Source: Nevskia soli DSM 19509 (GTDB lineage: Bacteria; Pseudomonadota; Gammaproteobacteria; Nevskiales; Nevskiaceae). From it: DNA of 64,000 nt. The first letter of the stretch is position 1, and each line of letters starts with the position of its first letter. The DNA lies in NCBI RefSeq assembly GCF_000711955.1, contig NZ_JONR01000014.1:1-64000 (forward strand). The letters are read 5' to 3'. Shown in pieces: positions 43,801 through 52,295 of the stretch. Below the pieces are notes generated by a model. It did not search any database. It was not told the origin of the DNA and worked only from the letters and a program-made list of their open reading frames with translations. The translations under genes were made by a program, and so were the position numbers.

Positions 43801-46800
43801 GAGCCAGGGCCATGGCGGCGTCGAGGATGGCGTTGAGGCTGCGGGCCTTGGTGAACTGCTCCATCCTGGCCTGCATCGCTTCGGAGGCCGAGGCGGGCAA
43901 GCCTTTCTGCAAGGCGCCGAGGATTTCCACGCGCTTGATCGAGTCGATGCCGAGTTCGGCTTCGAGGTCCTGGTCCATGCCGAGCATGTCGGTCGGGTAG
44001 CCGGTGCGCTCGGCCACCACGTTCAACAACTGCATTTGCAGGGCGGCGCGGTCCATCGCGGGAGCGGCCGGAGCGGCGATTGCCGAGGGAGCGGCATGCG
44101 AGGTCGCCGCCGCAGCGTTCGCCGCTGCCGGCGCCGCGACGCTGGCCGCCGGTGCCAGCGCGAGGGCGGCGTCGAGGATGGCGTTGAGGCTGCGGGCCTT
44201 GGTGAACTGCTCCATGCCGGCCTGCATCGCTTCGGCGGCCGGGGCGGGCAGCTTCTTCTGGAGGGCGCCGAGGATTTCCACGCGCTTGATCGAATCGATG
44301 CCGAGTTCGGCTTCGAGGTCCTGGTCCATGCCGAGCATGTCGGTGGGATAGCCGGTGCGCTCGGCGACGATGTTGAGCAACTGCGTCTGCATCGCCGCGC
44401 GGTCCATTGCCGGGGCTGCGGCGGCCGGGATCGGTGCGGTGTAGACGGTATTCGCCGCTGCCGGCGCCGCGATGCTGGCCGCCGGTGCCAGTGCGAGGGC
44501 GGCGTCGAGGATGGCGTTGAGGCTGCGGGCCTTGGTGAACTGCTCCATGCCGGCCTGCATCGCTTCGGAAGCCGGGGCGGGCAGCTTCTTCTGGAGGGCG
44601 CCGAGGATTTCCACGCGCTTGATCGAGTCGATGCCGAGTTCGGCTTCGAGGTCCTGGTCCATGCCGAGCATGTCGGTCGGGTAACCGGTGCGTTCGGCGA
44701 CGATGTGGAGCAACTGCGCCTGCATCGCCGCGCGATCCATTGCGGGGGCGACTGCGACGGGCGCTGCCGCGACGACGGCGGGCGGAGCGGCGGATGCTGC
44801 TTCTGTCTTCGCCGCCGGTGCCAGGCTGGCCAGGTCGAGCTTTGCCTGTTCGAGGATGGCGTTGAGTGTCTTGGCGCGGGTGTAGCGCTCCATGCCGCCC
44901 TGCATCGCTTCAGCGCCGGCGCCGGGCATGCGCTTCTGGAAGGCGCCGAGGATTTCCACGCGCTTGATCGAGTCGATGCCGAGTTCGGCTTCGAGATCCT
45001 GGTCCAGGCCCAGCATGTCGCTGGGATAGCCGGTGCGCTCGGCCACGATCTCAAGCAAGGTTGCCTGCGCGTTGAACGCGGGCGTGACGTTGGCCACGCG
45101 GGCAACGGCGACCGGCTGCGGCGCCACGGCCACAGCAGCGACCGGAGCGGGCGCGGGAGTGGCGACGGGTGCCGGGGCGGCGATGACGGTCGGCGCCGGC
45201 ATGGCGACGGGCGCCACTGCGGGTGCCGGCATGGACGGCAGCGAAGCGGCGACGGGTGCCGCACCTCCACCGAGGTATTGCTGGATCACGCGCTCCTGCA
45301 GATTCAGGAACTGGCGCATGGTTTGCTGGTAGGCGATCAGGGCATCGGCGTTCATGGCGGGCGCCATGCCGCCGGCGATGGCCGGTGCCGCCAGCGGAGC
45401 CGGCTGCGCGATCGGTGCAGGCGATGCAACGGCGGGCTGCGCCGCGATCGGCGCGGCAACAGGCATCGGAGCGGGCAAGGGTTTCGCAGCCTGCTTCGCC
45501 TTCTCGCGCGCTTCGGTGGACGTGCGCAAGTCCAGCGCCGGCAGTTTGCCGGTGCGCATCATCGGATCGTCCAGCGGACGGGCACAGCCGCCGCTGACCC
45601 ACCAGGCGTGCTTGGGCAGGGCCACCGGCTTGATCAGTTCGGCCAGGCGGTTGAGGTCCAGGGCCGTGGCTTCACGAGTGTCGAACAGCTTGGTGATCTG
45701 CACGTCGACGCCGGCGGCCGTCAGTTCGGCCAGGCCGAGCAGCAGGCCGCGCAGGCCGCCGCCCTGGCCGTCGAGCGAGACGGCGATGGCATCGCGGCCG
45801 GCCAGCGTCTGCCTGGCCATGTTGGAGCAGGTGCCCTTGGGGCCCAGTTCGACGAAGACGCGGGCGCCGGCGGCGTACATGGCCTCGATCTCGGCGACGA
45901 ACTCGACGCTGTTGAGCAGGTGCCCGTCCAGCGTGCTGCGGATGCCGCCGATGTCGGCGGGGTAAGGCATGCCGGTGGTGTTGGAATAGACCGGGAAGCG
46001 CGGCTCGCTCAGCGGCGCAGCCTGGATGGCGGCGGAGAGGCCGATCTGCGCGCCGGCCACCAGTTCGGTGTGGAACGCGCCGGAAACCGGCAGGCGCGAC
46101 ACGCGCACGCCGGACGCTTCGAGGTTCTTCGTTGCCTGTTCGACTTCGGCGGCGGCACCGGAGATGACCGACTGATCCGGCGAATTGTGGTTGGCGATCT
46201 TGACGCCGCTGAAACCGGCAATGGCCTGCTGCACCACCTCGCGCTTCGCCTGCACCGCGACCATGGCACCGGGTGCGCTGCTGCGCGCGGCCTCGCCCAT
46301 GCAGCGGCCGCGCACGGCGGACAGGCGCAGGAAGTCCTGCGGCGACAGCACGCCGGCGGAGAGCAGCGCGGCGTATTCGCCGTAGCTGTGGCCGGCGGCG
46401 GCCATGGGCGAGAGACCCAGGCGTTCGGCCAGGCGCAGGTAGCCCAGGGCGAGCGCGCCGATGGAGGGCTGCGCCACGCGGGTGTCGGTGAGCGCGGCGG
46501 CCTGCTGCTTGTCGGTCTCCACGTCGAAGGCGGCGTGCGGCAGGATGGTGCGGGACAGCTGCTGCGGGAAGTCGCTGTGCAGGGTGCTGTCGGCCAGCTC
46601 CAGAGCGGCGCGCAGCTCTTCGATGTAGACCGCGGCCTCGCGGCCCATGTTGACGTACTGCGAGCCCTGGCCGGGGAACAGGAAGGCCACCTTGGGCGCT
46701 TCGCCCTTGAGGTTGCGGCCGAGGCGGACGCTGGCGGGAACCGGCTTGCCGTTGCCGCCCAGACTGGCCAGTACCGCTTCGATGTCGGCCAGCAGGCCGG

Positions 46801-49800
46801 CGAAATCCTTGGCGACGATGGCGAGGCTGACCGCGCTGCCGCGGCGGCTCTCGGCCTGGCGCGCCAGGCTGTAGGCGAGGTCACGCAGCTTGAGGTTGGT
46901 GCCCTGGCGCAGGGCCGTGGCCATGCGGCCGAGATCGGCGCTCAGCGCCGCTTCGTCCCTGGCCTTGAACAGGAACAGTTCCAGCGGCCAGCGCGCCGCG
47001 CCCGGCGCGGCAGAAGCGGCGAAGTTGCCGCGGTACTCTTCCAGCACGGCATGGAAATTGGTGCCGCCGAAGCCGAAGGCGGAGACGCCGCCACGGCGCG
47101 GGTAGTCCGGATTGGCCAGCCAGGGACGGGTGTCCTTGAGCAGGTACACCGGCGAGTTGGCGTCGGCGATGGTGTCGATCGGCTTGCTCACGCCGTAGTG
47201 CGCGGGCAGGGTGCGGTGGTGCAGCGACAGCGCCACCTTGATCAGGCCGGAGACGCCGGCGCTGGCCTTGGTGTGGCCGAGCAGGGTCTTGACCGAGCCG
47301 ATGGCGCAGCTCTTGGGCAGGGCGCCTTCGGCCTGGAGGGATTCGGTGATGGTCTTGGCTTCGGCGCGGTCGCCGACCGGCGTGCCGGTGCCGTGAGCTT
47401 CGGCCAGGCCCAGGGTGGCGGGCGAGAAGCCGGCGCGGGCGTAGGCGCGGCGCAGGGCGCGCTTCTGGCCTTCGGGGCGCGGCGCGGTCATGCCCAGCGC
47501 CTTGCCGTCGGAGGAGCCTGAGACGGCTTTGATCACGGCGTAGATCTTGTCGCCGTCGCGCTCGGCGTCGGCCAGGCGCTTCATGGCGATGACGGCCAGG
47601 CCTTCGCTGATGGCGATGCCGTCGGCGGCGGTGTCGAAGGTCTTGGGCCTGCCGGTGGGCGACAGGGCCTGGGTCTTGGAGAAGCAGAGGAAGCCGAACG
47701 GGCTCTGCACCGTGTCCACGCCGCCGGCGATGGCGAAGTTGCTGCGGCCGGTTTCCAGCTCGTTCACGGCCATGCCGATGGCGGCGAGGGACGAGGCGCA
47801 GGCCGCGTCCACGGTGAAGTTGAGGCCGCCGAAGTCCATGCGGTTGGCGACACGCCCCGCGGCGACGTTGAGCAGCGCGCCGGCGAAGGACTCCTCGGTC
47901 CACTCGGGCAGGCGCTCCCAGACGCTCTCGTCCGGGTTCTCGATGAAGCGCGGGATTTCCGAGCGCACGGCGTATTGCGTGCCCAGATCGCCCAGGCCGC
48001 CGCCGGCGCCGAGGATGATGGAGGTGTTCTCGCGGTCGAAGTCGCCGTTGGAGTAACCGGCGTCGGCCAGCGCGCGCTTGGTCACTTCCAGGGTGAGCAG
48101 CTGCATCGGGTCGATGACCTTCATCGACTTCGGCGGGATGCCGTAGGCGATCGGGTCGAACGCCACTTCGTCGAGGAAGCCGCCCCAGCGCGAGTAGACC
48201 TTGTCGCGGGCGCGGCGGTCGGCGTCGAAGTAGAGCTTCCAGTCCCAGCGCGACTCGGGCACTTCGCCGAGCACGCAGACCTGTTCCAGGATGTTGTGCC
48301 AGTACTGGTCGGCGTCGTGCGCCTTGGGCAGCAGGGTGCCGAGGCCGACGATGGCGATGTCGCAGGGCTTGGCCGCTTCGACGCGGATCTCGCGCCGCTC
48401 CAGGTGCTGATTCAGGATCGCGGTGCCGCCGACGCAGACGTCGCTGTGCAGCTCGTCGATGGTTTGGGTCTTGTCGCGCAGGGTGGCGACCTGGCCGATC
48501 ATGTACATGCCGTCGCTGAGCTGCTGCGCGGCTTCGACGGCGACGATGGCGCCGCTGCTGTCGCGGTTGACGCCCTTGGAGGCGATGCGCAGGCGGCCCA
48601 TGTTGAGGTCTTCGAGGACGTCGCGGATCTCGTCGGCGGAACGGCCCTCGCGCAGCAGGGTGCGGCGGGTCTGGTAGAAGTCGCGGGCGAAGGTGGTGTC
48701 GGCGCAGCGGGTGGAATGGCCGGGGCCGGATTCCAGGTTGACGGTGCGGGCGCATTCCAGCGCCTGCGCCTGGAAGCCTTCGACGATGGCGCCGGAGTGC
48801 ACGATTTCCTTGGTGAACAGGTAGGCCGTGCCCATCAGGCCGCCGACCTTCATGCCGCGCGCCGCCAGCGGCGCGGTGAGCGCGGCGAGCATGGCGCCCG
48901 AGCGGGCGTCGTGCAGGCCACCGGCGAACAGCAGGTGGTACTCGCCCTCGGTGCCGGGCTTGACGTCGGCCAGCAGCGCCTCGGTCATCTGCTCCCACAG
49001 CGGGAAGCTGGCGAGCGGGCCGATGTGGCCGCCGCACTCGCGGCCTTCGAAGACGAAACGCTTAGCGCCCTGCTCGATGTACATCTTGAGCAGCGCCGGC
49101 GCCGGGGCGTGGATGTAGGTAGGGATGCCGCGCTTCTCGAACTCCGCCGCCTGGTCCGGACGGCCGCCGGCAATGAGGGCGTAGGTGGGCTTGCACTGCC
49201 AGATGGCCGCGCACTGCTCCTCGCGCAGCGAGTGCGGCACGAAGCCGAGCATGCCCACGCCCCAGGGCAGGTTACCCATCTTGGCTTTGGTCTGCTGCAG
49301 CATCTCCAGCACCTGCGGACCGCGCATCAGGGCCAGGGCCAGGAACGGCAGGCCGCCTTGCAGCGACACTTGATACGCGAATTCGGGGCTGTCCGAGACG
49401 CGGGTCATCGGACCCTGGGCCAGCGGGTAGCGGGTGCCGTGCGACTGGGCCAGCGGGCCGCCTGGGGCCATGAAGCCCTGCTGCGCGGCGCTTTCGATCT
49501 GGCGCAGGCTGGACTTGCCCAGGGCCTGCACGAAGCGGCCGACGGTGCGGTACTGCGCGCGGTAGATGGCGGCGACGCCGATGCCCTGGCCCAGCGGCAT
49601 CAGGTTGTCCGCGCTGCCGCTCCAGGACAGGCGGGCGTCGAGGCGGCTGCGCCACTCGGCCAGGTCCAGCGCGCCGGATTCGGCGGCGCGATTGTCCTCG
49701 TCGGACGCCTTCAGCGCCGCGGTGCCCGGGCGCGAGTAGACGCGGCAGGGTGCGTCGATCAGTTCGCCGAACAGCTTGGTCTCGGCGCCGTTGAGGCGGG

Positions 49801-50422
49801 CGAGTTCGTTCTGCTGCGCTTCCGGCAGGGGCGATTCGGCCAGCAGAAGCAGTTGGTCGTCCACCACCACGCCGGCCACGCCGAGGATGCGGCAGGCGGC
49901 GGCGCTGTGGATGCCGATGCCGCCGTGGACGTAGATCGGCTGCGAGATCTTGCCGGCCAGTTTCTGCAACAGGATGTAGCTGGTATCGACGCCGACCCAG
50001 CCGCCGGCCTCGTGGCCCTTGGCGACGATGCCATGATGCGGATAGGCGAGGGTGGCGGGAACGGCGGCGTCGGTGATTTCGGCCAGGACCTGGTGGGAAG
50101 CGGCGGGCTGCAGGGCGGCGTGCATCTGCGCCTGCGCCTCGGCGCTGCCGGCGAAGACCAGGGTGAGGGCTCGGCCCGGCGCAAGCAGGGCCAGCATCCG
50201 CCCGGCCAGCTCCGTGCTACCGGCTGTCAGACGCAGCCCGACGCGGGCCTCAGTGGCATCCAGCAGACGCCGGAAGTTGGCCAGGGCCCGGCTGCCGTCG
50301 CGGCAGAACTCCAGGTCCAGCAGGCCGATGCCGCCGGAACGCGCTACCGCCACGGCGATGCCGGGGTGGGCCGAATCGGCCGGTGTCAGGCCGAGGACGT
50401 CGAAGTTTTCCATGGTGCTCAT
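40880..50422 (-). CDS. polyketide/lipid synthase: NPD-KS-AT-ACPx5-KR-DH
   Basis: 3180 residues. Residues 1-650 are nitronate-monooxygenase-like: a short first half (about 1-280) and a fuller TIM-barrel half (about 340-640) with YPLAQGPMTRVSDSPEFA and EGRECGGHIGPL, expected to bind FMN like PfaD-type enoyl reductases. KS, about 684-1130: DAACASS, HGTGT and GHTKAS are intact. AT, about 1240-1575: GHSYGEY. Five ACPs follow, with LGIDSI serines at 1818, 1933, 2044, 2161 and 2275. KR, about 2360-2850: TGGARGITAEIAEEL and SVAGRFGNVGQGDYGAAN. DH, about 2880-3140: DHVMDSKPVLPAA and DPGLLDIPPQ. This resembles pfa-like iterative synthases of long-chain or polyunsaturated lipids but has no recognisable chain-length factor. 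GGGGAGAAGCGGG precedes the start. Confidence 0.88.
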   Translation of the reverse strand: MSTMENFDVLGLTPADSAHPGIAVAVARSGGIGLLDLEFCRDGSRALANFRRLLDATEARVGLRLTAGSTELAGRMLALLAPGRALTLVFAGSAEAQAQMHAALQPAASHQVLAEITDAAVPATLAYPHHGIVAKGHEAGGWVGVDTSYILLQKLAGKISQPIYVHGGIGIHSAAACRILGVAGVVVDDQLLLLAESPLPEAQQNELARLNGAETKLFGELIDAPCRVYSRPGTAALKASDEDNRAAESGALDLAEWRSRLDARLSWSGSADNLMPLGQGIGVAAIYRAQYRTVGRFVQALGKSSLRQIESAAQQGFMAPGGPLAQSHGTRYPLAQGPMTRVSDSPEFAYQVSLQGGLPFLALALMRGPQVLEMLQQTKAKMGNLPWGVGMLGFVPHSLREEQCAAIWQCKPTYALIAGGRPDQAAEFEKRGIPTYIHAPAPALLKMYIEQGAKRFVFEGRECGGHIGPLASFPLWEQMTEALLADVKPGTEGEYHLLFAGGLHDARSGAMLAALTAPLAARGMKVGGLMGTAYLFTKEIVHSGAIVEGFQAQALECARTVNLESGPGHSTRCADTTFARDFYQTRRTLLREGRSADEIRDVLEDLNMGRLRIASKGVNRDSSGAIVAVEAAQQLSDGMYMIGQVATLRDKTQTIDELHSDVCVGGTAILNQHLERREIRVEAAKPCDIAIVGLGTLLPKAHDADQYWHNILEQVCVLGEVPESRWDWKLYFDADRRARDKVYSRWGGFLDEVAFDPIAYGIPPKSMKVIDPMQLLTLEVTKRALADAGYSNGDFDRENTSIILGAGGGLGDLGTQYAVRSEIPRFIENPDESVWERLPEWTEESFAGALLNVAAGRVANRMDFGGLNFTVDAACASSLAAIGMAVNELETGRSNFAIAGGVDTVQSPFGFLCFSKTQALSPTGRPKTFDTAADGIAISEGLAVIAMKRLADAERDGDKIYAVIKAVSGSSDGKALGMTAPRPEGQKRALRRAYARAGFSPATLGLAEAHGTGTPVGDRAEAKTITESLQAEGALPKSCAIGSVKTLLGHTKASAGVSGLIKVALSLHHRTLPAHYGVSKPIDTIADANSPVYLLKDTRPWLANPDYPRRGGVSAFGFGGTNFHAVLEEYRGNFAASAAPGAARWPLELFLFKARDEAALSADLGRMATALRQGTNLKLRDLAYSLARQAESRRGSAVSLAIVAKDFAGLLADIEAVLASLGGNGKPVPASVRLGRNLKGEAPKVAFLFPGQGSQYVNMGREAAVYIEELRAALELADSTLHSDFPQQLSRTILPHAAFDVETDKQQAAALTDTRVAQPSIGALALGYLRLAERLGLSPMAAAGHSYGEYAALLSAGVLSPQDFLRLSAVRGRCMGEAARSSAPGAMVAVQAKREVVQQAIAGFSGVKIANHNSPDQSVISGAAAEVEQATKNLEASGVRVSRLPVSGAFHTELVAGAQIGLSAAIQAAPLSEPRFPVYSNTTGMPYPADIGGIRSTLDGHLLNSVEFVAEIEAMYAAGARVFVELGPKGTCSNMARQTLAGRDAIAVSLDGQGGGLRGLLLGLAELTAAGVDVQITKLFDTREATALDLNRLAELIKPVALPKHAWWVSGGCARPLDDPMMRTGKLPALDLRTSTEAREKAKQAAKPLPAPMPVAAPIAAQPAVASPAPIAQPAPLAAPAIAGGMAPAMNADALIAYQQTMRQFLNLQERVIQQYLGGGAAPVAASLPSMPAPAVAPVAMPAPTVIAAPAPVATPAPAPVAAVAVAPQPVAVARVANVTPAFNAQATLLEIVAERTGYPSDMLGLDQDLEAELGIDSIKRVEILGAFQKRMPGAGAEAMQGGMERYTRAKTLNAILEQAKLDLASLAPAAKTEAASAAPPAVVAAAPVAVAPAMDRAAMQAQLLHIVAERTGYPTDMLGMDQDLEAELGIDSIKRVEILGALQKKLPAPASEAMQAGMEQFTKARSLNAILDAALALAPAASIAAPAAANTVYTAPIPAAAAPAMDRAAMQTQLLNIVAERTGYPTDMLGMDQDLEAELGIDSIKRVEILGALQKKLPAPAAEAMQAGMEQFTKARSLNAILDAALALAPAASVAAPAAANAAAATSHAAPSAIAAPAAPAMDRAALQMQLLNVVAERTGYPTDMLGMDQDLEAELGIDSIKRVEILGALQKGLPASASEAMQARMEQFTKARSLNAILDAAMALAPAVTVAAAPAVAAHAAPTAAPAATAAIPVMDRTGLQTQLLNIVAERTGYPTDMLGMDQDLEAELGIDSIKRVEILGALQKGLPASASEAMQAGMEQFTKARSLNAILDAAMALASALPAAAPAAPQPVAATVQPAVAAAPAKTPRFAPRARPAPLSQQRHPISGSYLLTADHEGVAERLADRIVGVGGQAVILSAETCADAPALAATIERIRANGAIHGIVHLAGLQETAGDLAGWKQQTTAQAKTLFKLLQLCGPDLSTRDSVALAVGRLGGSFGRDASGRGAAAAGAAVGLFNCAMAEWPSLRARMVDFEDAAQADQIADALLDELAVADQRSEVGYINAGTAEASRIGFVHAAESIGDHPFASHLQPNGEWVALITGGARGITAEIAEELARPGMRLVLLGRTPLPGAEASATAAHGEGPALKKVLLDAAFAAGRKPTPAELEREYRAVLADREIRGNITRLAATGAQVDYRACDVRDAAAFAAMIDSLYEQYGRIDAVLHGAGVIEDKRIADKTAESFDRVYDTKVDSAYVLSRRLRPDSLKVLSFFTSVAGRFGNVGQGDYGAANETLNRLAWQLHREWPGVRVVSINWGPWAAGMATDAIIAGFRSRGVEPIPVMSGRRFFLDELAYGSRNDVELVAGIGPWQHQAPASEPVAAAPESGGPDTDARSLPLIRRPLRIGVGGAVTLEHLLSVDEDHYLGDHVMDSKPVLPAAAALEYMAQFVAAGWPEWQVAELRDVRALNGIVLDSEQGRELVFRARASTHSEPGQQAVTIELLDPHRKAACYRATAVLMAQLPEMPTARIETLADAVPMEASRAYNELLFHGPRFRLVQRISGIGASGIDADVMPSSPRSFLGEPFRNTRWLFDPGLLDIPPQLAWVWARVHRDMGALPSRFGRVTRFGVAPLHGPLSLAMRLKPSPNDYTLIYDAQIVDASGNVRIQIVDGESTMSQALNRLSPGGNALAAGLIA
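43470..45080 (-). repeat. five tandem ACP-coding units within the synthase gene
   Basis: Five units of about 335-350 bp encode near-identical ACPs joined by Ala/Pro linkers. Serine codons lie at 44971, 44626, 44293, 43942 and 43600. Units 2-5 share most of their bases over about 200 bp each (for example GTTGAGGCTGCGGGCCTTGG); unit 1 (N-terminal) is the most diverged, with MERYTRAKTLN instead of MEQFTKARSLN. Such tandem copies are prone to recombination. Confidence 0.85.
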
Positions 50423-50503
50423 CCCGCTTCTCCCCTACAACTCATTCCCTTGCTCTTGACCATCTGTCGTGGTCGCAGCCTGTAACCCGCCGTGGAGCGG
50501 GTC

Positions 50504-51322
50504 TTAGCGTTTCTTGCCTTCCAGGAAGGGTACTTCCAGCACTTTTTCGTGCACGATCGGTCCGTGGCCAAAGTAACCACTTTCGCCGAAGCACTCTCCG
50601 TGGTCGGCGGTGACGATGAAATGGGTGTTCTTCGGCGCCTTGTCGATCAGGGCGCCGAGCACTTCGTCGACGTATTCCACGCACTTCACCTGCTGATCGT
50701 GCAGGGAGCGCATCTGCTCGTCGTCGAAGAACTTGTCCTCGGTGGTCTTGCCCAGCTCATCATCCAGGCGTTTGAACACGCCGTGTACACCCGAGATGTG
50801 GGGCAGGCCCTTGGGATCCAGCATGTAGGGGTAGTGCGTTTCGCCCAGGTTGAGGAAGTAGAACTGGGGCTCGGACTCGTCGAACTCGATCTCCTTCACC
50901 ATGCCGGCGAAGTCGTTGTGGTTCGCCATCAGCTTGTAGTCGTCGAAGTGGCGGTTCAGGTGCGACAGCGGGTTGAGCACCGGCAGCGACACCTTGGCGC
51001 TGGTGCGGTAGCCGTTTTCCTGCAGCACGTGGGGCAGGGACAGTTGCGGCACGAAGCTCTTGAACGAGAGATCGGGGACGTTGAGGCGATCCACCCACAA
51101 GGCGAAGTCCTTCTTGTAGACCTCGGAGGCGAATACCCCCTGTGGGCTCTGGTGGGGGATCATGCCCATCAGGTAGGTGTAATGCGAAGGGCTGGTCCAG
51201 GAGGCGAAGGAATAGCGCTTCTCGCCCAGGCCGATGCGGTCCATGTTGGGACGCTTGGCACGGAGGTAGCTGTCATAGCGGCAGCTGTCCATGACGATGA
51301 AGATCAGATTGTTCTCGCTCAT
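50504..51322 (-). CDS. sulfatase-like alkaline-phosphatase-superfamily enzyme with Thr nucleophile
   Basis: 272 residues, short for the family. The metal-binding start LIFIVMDSCRYDSY, the nucleophile region FASWTSPSHYTYLMG and the late VTADHGECFGESGYFGHG place it in the sulfatase/LtaS/EptA-type branch. The residue that is Cys or Ser (converted to formylglycine) in true sulfatases is Thr here, so phospho-transfer or phosphodiester cleavage is more likely than sulfate-ester cleavage. No signal peptide or membrane helices are visible, so it is probably cytosolic. It is the first gene of the synthase operon and lies 81 bp before the large synthase start. It could act on the product together with the second such enzyme (34311-35912). 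Confidence 0.8.
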   Translation of the reverse strand: MSENNLIFIVMDSCRYDSYLRAKRPNMDRIGLGEKRYSFASWTSPSHYTYLMGMIPHQSPQGVFASEVYKKDFALWVDRLNVPDLSFKSFVPQLSLPHVLQENGYRTSAKVSLPVLNPLSHLNRHFDDYKLMANHNDFAGMVKEIEFDESEPQFYFLNLGETHYPYMLDPKGLPHISGVHGVFKRLDDELGKTTEDKFFDDEQMRSLHDQQVKCVEYVDEVLGALIDKAPKNTHFIVTADHGECFGESGYFGHGPIVHEKVLEVPFLEGKKR

Positions 51323-52295
51323 GCGCGGGCCACCCCATGACGCCGCATTGCACCGTTTTCGGACAAGACTTCGCGCTGATGCGCGATAGTCAGCGCAAGT
51401 GTTTGATGCTGCATGGTATTGCTATCCCTGAACTCAATTGAATGTTGTGGTAGGTCCAATTCTGGTTATTCCAGATACCGGCCCGGAAAATACGACGCTT
51501 TCGTCAGGTCGTTGCACTTAGCGTAAGCCTCGTACTTTCCGAAAATTCATATGCTTAGAAGTCTAGTCTAAGGTGCCGAAGATGTCTGCAAGAATCAAAC
51601 CAGAGGCTGCTTTCGCACCCTGGGCCCGAGGCTGGTCAAACAGTAAGTAATTTCAGTCATTTGTACTGTGTTGCAGGTATCACGTTGCGCCGAAAACGGC
51701 ACCGGACGCACGGATGTGACAATTCATGTCCAGGCTGGCCGCGATAGGGCGGCGGATATGTCCCAGACTAGGCATGAAACCCGCTCCGCGGCCTCATCAC
51801 ACCGGACGAGCACAAGGGCAAAGAAACCATGTCGCATATCGTGACGGATTGTTCAGGTTTCCAGGACGGCGATCCATTGTGGTGCATCAGTCGATAGCTG
51901 CCTGTGACCGTAGCGACACTGTCACAAATGACTTTCCAGGATGTCTTGAACGATTCCCGCGAACCCGCTTTTGCCGCTTGTGGCCAGGTCATTGCGTTTC
52001 CTGTCCCACATGGTGAGCCTCTTGGGTGTGAGTTTTTTGACAGGCTTTGGATGCCGAGGGCTCACGCCTGATCTTTTGCACCGGTGAGGTCCACTGTTTG
52101 CCGAAGGCTGTTTTACCTTGGGCACGCGACAGCGTGCAGTATGTTTAAAACTTACGTCAAAAACCGCCTTTAAAAGAAAGGCATTGAACGGATTGAGAGA
52201 GATTGAAAAGCGAAAAACATTGAAGGGTAGAAATCGGGAATGAAAGCGGACGCTCGGCTGCTTCGCGAATGGTGGCCCGGGACACGACGATCCGC
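51323..52295. other. non-coding region between divergently unrelated operons
   Basis: No convincing gene in 973 bp; local base composition is visibly lower in G+C than the flanks. It must contain the promoter for the minus-strand synthase operon near 51323-51650. CTTAGA-7-TCTAAG (51554-51572) is a palindrome that could be an operator. A hairpin GCACGC-GACA-GCGTGC (52122-52137) lies near the 3' end of the TPR gene but lacks a T-tract directly after it. Nothing else was recognised. Confidence 0.5.

Noticed and set aside
43470..45080. Regularly spaced repeats that might be a CRISPR array
   Set aside because: Units are about 340 bp, in frame, and encode ACPs; CRISPR repeats are much shorter and lie in non-coding DNA. 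No cas genes are present.
41069..47521. 2150-codon plus-strand frame opposite the larger synthase subunit
   Set aside because: Same reason: repetitive translation that mirrors the ACP repeats, with no recognisable fold.
35958..50422. A classical PUFA (EPA/DHA) pfaABCD cluster
   Set aside because: No chain-length-factor domain or separate PfaB, PfaC or PfaD proteins are seen; only the tandem ACPs and the NPD-like reductase resemble that system.
50504..51322. A true formylglycine sulfatase
   Set aside because: The Cys/Ser of the C/S-x-P-x-R motif is Thr, and the following Arg is His, so the modification signal is absent.
51768..51992. 74-codon minus-strand frame in the gap after the TPR gene
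   Set aside because: No ribosome site, no homology by eye and composition unlike its neighbours.
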